Source: UBA6614 sp002433235 | GTDB lineage: Bacteria; Verrucomicrobiota; Verrucomicrobiia; Limisphaerales; UBA1100 | DNA: 9,422 bases | Reading direction: 5' to 3' | Assembly: GCA_002433235.1 (NCBI GenBank) | Contig: DJHS01000165.1 | Coordinates: forward strand, 1-9,422 | Part shown: piece after piece, positions 1 through 6,270 of the stretch | Position numbering within the stretch: position 1 is the stretch's first letter | Layout of the letters: the number at the start of each line of letters is the position of its first letter | The notes under the pieces: generated by a model | What the model was told of the DNA's origin: nothing | Database searches by the model: none | What the model saw: only the letters and a program-made list of their open reading frames with translations | Translations under genes and position numbers: made by a program

Positions 1-27
1 CAAGGTCAGCAAGGTCAGCAAGGTGAT
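1..27 (+). repeat. 9-nt tandem repeat encoding Gln-Gly-Gln
   Basis: Two exact copies of CAAGGTCAG are followed by a third copy that differs in its last codon (CAAGGTGAT). In frame this encodes QGQ-QGQ-QGD, the end of a low-complexity Gln/Gly linker that begins upstream of the window. Confidence 0.7.
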
Positions 28-1965
28 CAGAATTCCCGCGAGGATGACCTGAACGAAGGGTTGGACAAGGAGGAGCAGGCGCTTGACCAGTTGAAGGACT
101 TGCAGCAGGACACGACCAAAACCGCGGAGGACATGCTGAGAGATACAATTGTTGCCCGCCTCCGCCGCATTGCGGAGGCTCAGGACGACATTAAATCGAA
201 TCTCGGGAAAAAGATTGGCGACTTGTTGGGTAAAGATCTGGCCGGCCTAACGCCCTCCCTCAAGGGCATGTTGGAAGAAGCGGCTGCGGATCAGCTCCAG
301 AACGGCCAGTTAAGCGAGGATCTTCATGAAGAGATCAACCGGTTTTTTGAGGACACAGGCCGAGTCGAGGAAAATTTCGGCGCCGTCGCCAAGGAAATGG
401 AGGAAAAAAAGCCGGCTGAGCAATTGGAAGGAAATGCCAAGCTGATTGCCGGGAACACCACCTATCGCGCCATGCAGGGTACTGCTGCCCTGAAGAAGCT
501 CTTCAACCAATGGGCCGACCTTCTGGATGACAAGAAGGATGAGGACGGCGGCGGTGGGGGCGGCGGCGGTGGGGGCGGCGAGCCCAACGAGGATGCCATT
601 AAGCGCGTCATTGAACTCCTGCGTATTCGCAAGGCGCAGATGGATTTGCAGACAGCTACTGCCGAACTGGCCAAGCTGGAAGGCCGGAAGGACCCGGTGG
701 AGTTTGGTGACATTGCCGCGGAGTTGGCGTTTCAGCAATTCGAACTGGAGCGTGACCTCAAACTGGAGCGTGACCAGCGAGGGGATGGGAAATTTCTGAG
801 CTTTGCCCAGAGCGACATGGCCGAGTCGCGCAATTATCTGGACAAGACACCGCTTGCTGAAATCGGGCAGCAGCAAATGGAGGCGACTGCCGAGCATCTG
901 GAGAAGGCTGTGCTGGCCTTGGAACAGGCATTTGAAAAGGCGGCTGATGCTGCGGATTTGGCTGAAACCCCGGAACAGGAATCTGCGGCTCAGTTGGCCC
1001 GCAAACTCGCTGGTGAGTCCGCCGATCATCTTCGCAAGTTGATCTCAAAGGCGCGCAATACAGCCGGGGAACGTGGAAATGTGAGTGATCTGCTACTGGA
1101 TTTGGGCGACTTGGATTACCGAATCCAGCGCGCGCGGGAGGACATCAAGGAAATCGAGAAGGAGATCAACAGCGACAATTGTGATCCTCAGGCAGAAGAA
1201 GATTTGACCGAGGTGAAGAAGGCGCTTGCCCAAGCGCTCAAGGATAAGAATGCAAAGCAAAAGGCCCTGACAGAGGCCATTCGTGCCGCACTCAAGGCCG
1301 CCGTGGAATTAGGCAAGGAAGCCGCGGAAGCCAAGGAAAAGCGGGTGCCTGCCGTCGAGAAGGCAGCCAACGATGGTCAGACGGATGCGGCCGAAGAAAT
1401 CGAGGGATTGAAGACAGCCCTTGCCGAGGCGGCCAAGCGCGCCCAACAGGCGGCCGAGTCGCTCAAGAAGCATGAGCAATTGGCGGCGGACGAAAAACCG
1501 GCCATTCTGCCGCCCACGGGCAAACCTACTGCCAGCGCTCAAAAGGCGGTTATTCTCAAGATCGAGAGGGAGATCAAGGAGTTGATGCAATCCGCAAGCG
1601 GGCAGGGGGAGAGTGGTGAGCAGCCGCCGATGGATCCCGAGACGCTCAAGCTGTTGATGGAAATGATGCGGATGCTTCAAGAGCAGGGCCTAATGCCGGA
1701 GTCCTCCTCCAGCCAGTCCCAGTCGCAAGGCAGCAGCAGCTCGCAGTCGCAGGGGAACGGCCAGGGCAATTCACCCGGCCAGAGTAATGCCGGAGGCACA
1801 ACCAACCGCACCAATCCGATCGAGGGTGACGGTTTCAATCGCAACGATCCGAGCCGGGAAACTCCCCAGGCTTCCGGCGCGGGCGGTCGTGTGCCATCTG
1901 AGTATCAGGATAAAATTCAGGCTTATTTGCGCGCACTTCGGGCGCGACAGAATCGTGACAAGTAA
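1..1965 (+). CDS. Long charged coiled-coil protein, 5' end missing
   Basis: The reading frame is open from base 1, so this is the C-terminal 654 residues of a longer protein; the in-frame TTG at 61 has no support as a start. The product is dominated by Glu/Lys/Ala/Gln/Leu helix with heptad-like spacing, interrupted by an 11-glycine run (residues 183-193) and a Ser/Gln/Gly linker (about residues 568-600). It ends in a short amphipathic segment, VPSEYQDKIQAYLRAL, after a Gly/Asn-rich stretch. No catalytic motif or membrane segment is visible in this part. From memory, PVC genomes often carry a long coiled-coil protein of this type, with a closing P-x-x-Y-x-x-x-I-x-x-Y-hydrophobic motif, downstream of MoxR ATPase, DUF58 and von Willebrand A genes; those genes would lie outside this window. 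A structural or scaffolding role at the envelope is inference. It is translationally coupled to the next gene through TAATG. Confidence 0.85.
   Translation, partial: QGQQGQQGDQNSREDDLNEGLDKEEQALDQLKDLQQDTTKTAEDMLRDTIVARLRRIAEAQDDIKSNLGKKIGDLLGKDLAGLTPSLKGMLEEAAADQLQNGQLSEDLHEEINRFFEDTGRVEENFGAVAKEMEEKKPAEQLEGNAKLIAGNTTYRAMQGTAALKKLFNQWADLLDDKKDEDGGGGGGGGGGGEPNEDAIKRVIELLRIRKAQMDLQTATAELAKLEGRKDPVEFGDIAAELAFQQFELERDLKLERDQRGDGKFLSFAQSDMAESRNYLDKTPLAEIGQQQMEATAEHLEKAVLALEQAFEKAADAADLAETPEQESAAQLARKLAGESADHLRKLISKARNTAGERGNVSDLLLDLGDLDYRIQRAREDIKEIEKEINSDNCDPQAEEDLTEVKKALAQALKDKNAKQKALTEAIRAALKAAVELGKEAAEAKEKRVPAVEKAANDGQTDAAEEIEGLKTALAEAAKRAQQAAESLKKHEQLAADEKPAILPPTGKPTASAQKAVILKIEREIKELMQSASGQGESGEQPPMDPETLKLLMEMMRMLQEQGLMPESSSSQSQSQGSSSSQSQGNGQGNSPGQSNAGGTTNRTNPIEGDGFNRNDPSRETPQASGAGGRVPSEYQDKIQAYLRALRARQNRDK
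547..579 (+). repeat. 15-nt tandem duplication encoding an 11-Gly run
   Basis: The unit GGCGGCGGTGGGGGC occurs twice, perfectly, and is followed by one more GGC, giving eleven consecutive glycines between an acidic/basic stretch (DKKDED) and the next helix. The perfect repetition suggests a recent slippage or duplication event. The encoded segment should be a flexible hinge between two coiled-coil arms. Confidence 0.85.
743..775 (+). repeat. 15-nt direct repeat with 18-nt period
   Basis: AACTGGAGCGTGACC occurs at 743-757 and again at 761-775. It encodes the repeated tetrapeptide LERD in LERDLKLERD. This is a small in-frame duplication within a helical region and keeps the frame. Confidence 0.75.
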
Positions 1966-2999
1966 TGCGTATTAGACACTTGGTAATCTCTGCGTTGGTG
2001 GGCGGCCTGATGATGGCCGCCCATCAAGTGCGTGCACAGCGGACTTTTGTGGGCTCCACCAAGCACCTGAAGGACGTGGAACGAATGTACGTGAAGGGGC
2101 TCAAGGCTCTGGCCAAGAGCCAGCAGCCCGACGGGTCGTTCAGTGGCGGTGGCAGGGATCATTACGGGACACAGCCTGGCGTGGTGGGCTTGGCGGTGGT
2201 GGCAATGCTCGCCCACGGGGATGATCCGAACTTCGGCCCCTATTCACGCAACATTACCAACGGGATCAATTTTATCCTGAAACAACAGAATGATAGGACC
2301 GGCTACATTGGTACCTCCATGTACAACCATGGCTTTGCCACCTTGGCCCTGGCTGAGGCGTATGGGACGGTGTTGGATCCCAAGAATCGCATTGGCAAGG
2401 GCCTTACCAACGCGGTGCAGTTGATCCTCCGGGCGCAATCCGTGCGCAAGAGTTCTCAGTATCAGGGAGGTTGGCGCTATTCACCCGAGAGCACGGATAG
2501 TGACACTACTGTCTCGGGGGCCAACTTTGTCGCGCTTTTGGCCGCCCTCAACGCGGGCGTCAAGATTCCAAAGAAAGCCGTGGAGGATGGCCTCAAGTAT
2601 ATCAAAAACAGTCAGTCCAGCGACGGCGGCATTGGGTATACCACGGCGGGGGGCTCCAATGGGCCGCGCAGCGCGATCGGCGCGCTAATGTTTTGCTTGG
2701 CCAAAAAGAAGAGGGATCCGGAGTATAAGCGCGTCATGGATTATTTGTACCGCCAGCCGGCCGACGGGGGATACTCGCACTATTACCACTACTACCTCTA
2801 CTACGCCTCACAGGCGTTTTTCCATGGACCGGACCCAGACCAGTGGGAGAGATGGAATACTCAAAACATTGCCACCTTGAAGGAGTCGCAACTGGATGAT
2901 GGTACTTGGCAGGGTAACTTTGGCACCACTTTCGCTACGGCCTCCTCGCTGTTATCCATGGCTTTAAACTATCGATTCTTGCCGATCTATGAACGCTAA
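1965..2999 (+). CDS. Exported squalene-cyclase-like alpha/alpha-toroid protein
   Basis: This is a 344-residue member of the prenyltransferase/squalene-oxidase repeat superfamily. A signal peptide is clear: MRIR, then a hydrophobic core, then V-R-A before the predicted cleavage after residue 24. QW-like repeat motifs recur at residues 53-59 (QQPDGSF), 216-225 (SQSSDGGIGY) and 308-317 (SQLDDGTWQG). GGWRYSPES at 168-176 leads into DSDTT at 178-182, at a place that resembles the acidic DxDDT motif of squalene-hopene cyclase but is incomplete. A Tyr/His-rich stretch lies at 260-271. Squalene-hopene cyclases are roughly twice this length, so cyclase activity is unlikely; a binding or scaffold role is more plausible but is inference. 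The ATG overlaps the previous stop by one base, with no strong Shine-Dalgarno, and the gene overlaps the next one by 11 nt. Confidence 0.88.
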   Translation: MRIRHLVISALVGGLMMAAHQVRAQRTFVGSTKHLKDVERMYVKGLKALAKSQQPDGSFSGGGRDHYGTQPGVVGLAVVAMLAHGDDPNFGPYSRNITNGINFILKQQNDRTGYIGTSMYNHGFATLALAEAYGTVLDPKNRIGKGLTNAVQLILRAQSVRKSSQYQGGWRYSPESTDSDTTVSGANFVALLAALNAGVKIPKKAVEDGLKYIKNSQSSDGGIGYTTAGGSNGPRSAIGALMFCLAKKKRDPEYKRVMDYLYRQPADGGYSHYYHYYLYYASQAFFHGPDPDQWERWNTQNIATLKESQLDDGTWQGNFGTTFATASSLLSMALNYRFLPIYER

Positions 3000-4626
3000 A
3001 CGGAGTTTGTTGCTGGGCACTGGCCTGATTTGCTTGGCAGGTGGGCTGTCCGCCAAGGTTTTGGCACCACGCTTGGAGGTCGTGCCGGTTCCCGCGATCG
3101 CCGTTCCTGTCCAGCCGGTAGGGCCTGCTCCGGCTATTCACTTGGACCCGATCCGTGACCGTGCGCCATCACGTACTGTCCGCCGCTCCCTGGCGGTGCC
3201 CGATAATGGAGGTTTGGCGGTTGGGGGAGTTGACCGGTTGAAGCTTCTTTTTGGAGACCGCATCAGTGGCCGTTTTCTGGGATTCAACGAAGAAGGTGCG
3301 TTGATGTGGAAATCGCCCGCCAGCAAGAGGCCGCTGGAACTGGACGCGGGCAGTCTTGCGCGCGTGGAATTGGCAGATCGGCCCGTGCCGGAGACATCAC
3401 GTACACACACCTGTCGCTTGGTGATGGCGAACGAGGATGAGTTGATGGGTGACCTTGTGGAAGTTAGGCCGGGAGAAAAAAAGGGCGACGCAACAGTCAT
3501 TCTAAACACATGGTATGCTGGCCGGTTGGAGATTCCCTTGGGGATGATTCAATCGATTGCCCCCGGGGTCAAAGGGTCTCGCGTGGTGTACTCGGGGCCG
3601 GATAGCATTCGTGGTTGGGCCAATGGAAACACTAGCAGTGGGACCATGAAGATGAAAGCCCAGCGGCAAATGGGTAACGTGCCTTTTAATGGGCCGGTTG
3701 CTCCGGGTGTGCATGCGGATGCGGCAAATGCCGTGGCTCGTATTGCGGGCAATCGTCCGGCGGCAAACTTGCCCGGTTGGCGTTATTCCAAGGGTACCTT
3801 CCATAGTCAGCGCAGCGGTGCGATGCTCGCGCGGAATTTTGAGCTTACCGACAAGGTGCGCATTGATTTCAACTTGGCATGGGACAACTACTTCAGTTTC
3901 GCCTTCAACTTTTTCACGGACAAATTTTCCCAGTATCAGGGCCACGGCTATCAGCTTCGGTTGGACACCAGTAATGCCTACCTATATCGCACCTCTCCCT
4001 CGCGGGGGACAGAGAACGTGGGCAGTAACGGCCGCTCTGGGCTGAGTTCCGGCCGGGGTAAGGCGCGTGTTTCCATCTTTGTCGACAAGGATGAGAAGTC
4101 CTTTACGCTCAGACTCAATGATCGCCTGATCAAGACTTGGAAGGATGCCAAGGGGTTCAATGGCCGTGGCGACGGCATCATTTTTATTTCGAGAAATTCA
4201 CAGCCCATTCGTATATCAGGGATTGAAATTACGGAATGGGATGGCCGTCTGCCTGAAGGCGGGTCCGCGCGCGGGGATGGCAAGGCGGATTTTGTTGAGT
4301 TTACCAACAAGGATAATTTGTCCGGGACGCTTGTGGGGATCAAGCGCGGGCGTTTGAGTATTGACGCGGGTTTTGATGATCCCGTTGAAGTGCCCATGGA
4401 AAGGGTGGGTCGAATTGACCTGAAGAGCCGTGCCGAGAGTGTTCCCAGCACACCCATCCGGGCCACCCTGCGCAACCGGGGCAAGTTGAGCTACACGCTC
4501 AAGGGTTGGGCAGATGGAAAGGTGCGGATCGTCAGCCCGATGTTCGGCGAGGTGGCGGTGGATGAAAGTATGTTTTCCGCCATTGAGTTCAATCTCGGGA
4601 AACCTCGCGTGGAAAGTGAGGATTAA
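2989..4626 (+). CDS. Exported beta-module/LamG-like protein, paralogue A
   Basis: This 545-residue protein has an N-terminal signal peptide (MNAKRSLLLG, then a hydrophobic run ending near LSA at 20-22) and a Pro/Val/Ala-rich linker (about 24-60). Two short beta-rich modules follow (83-129, with GDRISGRFLGF; 142-192, with EDELMGDLVEV). A probable concanavalin/LamG-like sandwich spans about 262-420 and ends in IEITEWDGRLP, and two more modules close the protein (434-480, with DNLSGTLVGI; 489-536, with GKLSYTLKGW). No catalytic residues are recognisable. The same architecture is seen in the next gene. The start lies inside the end of the toroid gene (ATG in TCTATGAACGC) with no clear Shine-Dalgarno, so translation is probably coupled. 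A secreted or periplasmic ligand-binding or structural role is inferred from fold and context; the family is not one I can name. Confidence 0.85.
   Translation: MNAKRSLLLGTGLICLAGGLSAKVLAPRLEVVPVPAIAVPVQPVGPAPAIHLDPIRDRAPSRTVRRSLAVPDNGGLAVGGVDRLKLLFGDRISGRFLGFNEEGALMWKSPASKRPLELDAGSLARVELADRPVPETSRTHTCRLVMANEDELMGDLVEVRPGEKKGDATVILNTWYAGRLEIPLGMIQSIAPGVKGSRVVYSGPDSIRGWANGNTSSGTMKMKAQRQMGNVPFNGPVAPGVHADAANAVARIAGNRPAANLPGWRYSKGTFHSQRSGAMLARNFELTDKVRIDFNLAWDNYFSFAFNFFTDKFSQYQGHGYQLRLDTSNAYLYRTSPSRGTENVGSNGRSGLSSGRGKARVSIFVDKDEKSFTLRLNDRLIKTWKDAKGFNGRGDGIIFISRNSQPIRISGIEITEWDGRLPEGGSARGDGKADFVEFTNKDNLSGTLVGIKRGRLSIDAGFDDPVEVPMERVGRIDLKSRAESVPSTPIRATLRNRGKLSYTLKGWADGKVRIVSPMFGEVAVDESMFSAIEFNLGKPRVESED
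3235..4596 (+). repeat. Four GDxLxG modules around a LamG-like domain, copy A
   Basis: Protein-level repeat in paralogue A. Modules at bases 3235-3375, 3412-3564, 4288-4428 and 4453-4596 share the pattern hydrophobic-x(3-6)-[GN][DK]x[LI]x[GY]x[LF], followed by two or three beta-strand-like stretches and a final V/I/M-x-x-I/V-hydrophobic. Each is about 45-50 residues. Bases 3772-4248 between modules 2 and 3 encode the LamG-like domain. The repeat is visible only in translation, so the internal duplication is ancient. Confidence 0.7.
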
Positions 4627-4641
4627 ACGCTTTTGTTTAAA

Positions 4642-6144
4642 ATGAAAGGAACCTCTTCAATCAAATATATTGCCTGCCTGCTGATGCTTCCGCTGGCGGC
4701 TGGCGCGATCGTCATCAAGTCCGAGCGCAGCAAGCCCAAGAGCAGCGTGACACCCATTCGCGTGTCTCCACCGGGAGGAGGACGCGGAGTGGCTGAGCAG
4801 GTGATTGAAATGCTTAATGGCGATACCTTGTCCGGCGCATTGCTGGGGTACAGTTTTTCCGGCGAAAACAGCGTGGTTTGGAAATATGATGGGGCGAGGA
4901 ATGATATCACTTTTAAACCTCAGAGCGTGGCTAGGATTCAATTGCAGCACAAGATGCCGCCCAATGTCGGGGCCAAGAACCCCAGCCGGGTCCATTTGCG
5001 CAATGGGGATGTGCTCATCGGTGAATTGGCCATGGTGAATGATGAGGGGGTGAGCCTGAGCACTTGGTACGGTGGGATGCTCACCATACCCCGCGAGGAA
5101 GTTACCCATATCAGCCCGGCGAATGTCGTGTCCAACGCTATTTACGAGGGGCCCAATGACATGAACGGTTGGTCGGGGGCGGGTCTCCGCAACGCCAATG
5201 TCAGGATGTTGAATGGCGCCTTGCGCATGCAGCAGCAGCGTGCCGTGCCCGCCGGCTCCAAAAATCAGGGTTGGTCATTTCGCGACAAGGCGTTTTACTC
5301 TTTCTCTTCGGGGCCCCACATCGGGCGCAAGGTCAAGTTTCCGGACTCGGTCAATATTGAGTTTGATCTGAACTGGCGGGGGCATTTCCAGTTGGCAACC
5401 TATTTTTATGGGGACCAGATGCAGCCCTATTCCGGAAGCACTTACAATCTCACCTTGAGCCCAAGTAGTGTTTATCTGCAGCGGATGAGAAATGGGAGTT
5501 CACAAAACATTGGCAACACAAACCTGAACATGCGCGCCAAGAACAAGGCCCGCTTTTCCATCCGGGTGAATCGGAAAAAAAGCACAGTTACTCTTGTGGT
5601 GGACGGGCAGGTGCGGCAGCAGTGGGCAGACAGTGCGGGGTTCGCGGGTAAGGGGGATGTGTTGATGTTCGTGAACCAGGGGAGCGCCGCGATGAAGCTC
5701 AGCGACATTCGTATCACCGAGTGGGATGGCAGCCTGCCTTCGCCGGGGGGGCAGTCCGGTCGGGAATCGAAGGATGAACTCCGTTTGGCCGGCAACAACG
5801 TCCTCTCCGGAAAGATTAAATGGGTTCGAGACGGCAAGGTGGAATTTTTCTTTGAGGCAACCGGGGCGGAACAAAAAATTCCGTTGGAAAAAGTTGAGCG
5901 AATCAGGTTCGCCAAGCATGGACCCGATGCACCCGAGCCCGCGAGGGTGTTGCCGGGAACGGTTCGTGCCTTGTTGGTGGACGGAGGTCGGCTGACTTTC
6001 AAGCTTGATGAGTGGAATGAGGAGCAGGTCACGGGCGAAAGCGAAATCTTTGAAGAAATAGATTTTCGGCCAGCCGTTTTCAAGACACTCGAGTTCAATC
6101 TGGATCAACAACGTTCAGCGGAAGACGATCCTTTCGGCTTTTAG
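4642..6144 (+). CDS. Exported beta-module/LamG-like protein, paralogue B
   Basis: This 500-residue protein is a tandem paralogue of the gene upstream. The signal peptide is MKGTSSIKYIACLLMLPLAAGA, cleaved near residue 20-22. Modules lie at about 53-102 (NGDTLSGALLGY), 115-159 (NGDVLIGELAMV with IP near the end), 377-425 (NNVLSGKIKWV) and 438-487 (GGRLTFKLDEW). The LamG-like domain is about 200-364 and ends in IRITEWDGSLP, nearly identical to the matching point in paralogue A. I chose the ATG at 4642; a TTG at 4633 in the same frame would add three residues and sits 10 nt after a GAGGA at 4618-4622, so it cannot be excluded. The gene begins 15 nt after its neighbour's stop and closes the first gene cluster. 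Enzymatic function is not indicated by any motif I can see. Confidence 0.84.
   Translation: MKGTSSIKYIACLLMLPLAAGAIVIKSERSKPKSSVTPIRVSPPGGGRGVAEQVIEMLNGDTLSGALLGYSFSGENSVVWKYDGARNDITFKPQSVARIQLQHKMPPNVGAKNPSRVHLRNGDVLIGELAMVNDEGVSLSTWYGGMLTIPREEVTHISPANVVSNAIYEGPNDMNGWSGAGLRNANVRMLNGALRMQQQRAVPAGSKNQGWSFRDKAFYSFSSGPHIGRKVKFPDSVNIEFDLNWRGHFQLATYFYGDQMQPYSGSTYNLTLSPSSVYLQRMRNGSSQNIGNTNLNMRAKNKARFSIRVNRKKSTVTLVVDGQVRQQWADSAGFAGKGDVLMFVNQGSAAMKLSDIRITEWDGSLPSPGGQSGRESKDELRLAGNNVLSGKIKWVRDGKVEFFFEATGAEQKIPLEKVERIRFAKHGPDAPEPARVLPGTVRALLVDGGRLTFKLDEWNEEQVTGESEIFEEIDFRPAVFKTLEFNLDQQRSAEDDPFGF
4798..6102 (+). repeat. Four GDxLxG modules around a LamG-like domain, copy B
   Basis: Protein-level repeat in paralogue B: modules at bases 4798-4947, 4984-5118, 5770-5916 and 5953-6102, with the LamG-like domain at about 5239-5733. 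Each module can be aligned by eye with the same-position module in paralogue A, most clearly module 2 (both carry TWY followed by GxLxIP, then V/I-x-x-I-x-P). So the four-module layout predates the gene duplication. Confidence 0.7.
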
Positions 6145-6187
6145 CTTTGGAGGATAGTGTGTCGAAGCTGAATGTAGTCGGCTTTTT

Positions 6188-6213
6188 GGGGGCGGTCTGA
6201 CTATCAGCCCCCC
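6188..6213 (+). other. GC-rich imperfect hairpin
   Basis: GGGGG pairs with the C run, and CTGA pairs with TCAG around a three-base CTA loop, leaving CGGT as a one-sided bulge. An alternative pairing is GGGGGC with GCCCCC around a 13-nt loop. No T-tract follows on the + strand, so this is not a typical intrinsic terminator. Confidence 0.5.
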
Positions 6214-6256
6214 GTTGACAGTGATCGTTGGTGGATGCAGACTACATCCGCCTGAG

Positions 6257-6262
6257 AAAGGA
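6257..6262 (+). promoter_or_regulatory. Ribosome binding site for the DUF1501 gene
   Basis: AAAGGA lies 8 nt before the ATG at 6271 and fixes the start choice. It is one of few recognisable Shine-Dalgarno sites in the window, as expected for the first gene of a transcription unit. AAAGG is exactly complementary to CCTTT at 6266-6270, so the site could be masked by a small hairpin. Confidence 0.65.
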
Positions 6263-6270
6263 TTGCCTTT

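Larger units (their letters stand above)
6145..6270 (+). promoter_or_regulatory. Structured intergenic region / candidate leader
   Basis: These 126 bases are the longest non-coding stretch in the window. ATGTAGTC at 6172-6179 and its exact complement GACTACAT at 6240-6247 can form an 8-bp outer stem. Inside it, GGGGG at 6188-6192 can pair with C's at 6208-6212, with CTGA/TCAG (6197-6200/6204-6207) stacking within. A consensus -35 hexamer TTGACA lies at 6215-6220, but the 16-18 nt position downstream has no good -10 match. The region probably marks the boundary between two transcription units. Promoter or attenuator roles are inference. Confidence 0.45.

Noticed and set aside
61..63. TTG as start of the first gene
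   Set aside because: The frame stays open to base 1 with the same Gln/Gly-rich character, so the gene begins upstream of the window.
310..1029. 239-codon open frame on the - strand
   Set aside because: It lies wholly inside the coiled-coil gene, has no recognisable domain, and its composition (Leu/Gln/Arg-rich) is what the antisense of a Glu/Lys/Ala-rich helix gives.
3031..3036. Lipobox in paralogue A (Gly-Leu-Ile-Cys)
   Set aside because: The residue before Cys is Ile rather than Gly, Ala or Ser, and the hydrophobic region continues past it, so ordinary signal peptidase cleavage is more likely than lipidation.
2989..6144. Recent tandem gene duplication
   Set aside because: The two paralogues align only at protein level; matching points such as the ITEWDG segment differ in codons, so the duplication is old and not an assembly repeat.
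6188..6213. Intrinsic transcription terminator after paralogue B
   Set aside because: The hairpin is GC-rich but no T-tract follows on the + strand; the T-run lies before the stem. On the - strand it is followed by A's.
6215..6243. Complete sigma-70 promoter
   Set aside because: TTGACA is a perfect -35, but the sequence at 16-18 nt spacing (around 6237-6244, CAGACT) is a poor -10. Only the hexamer is reported.
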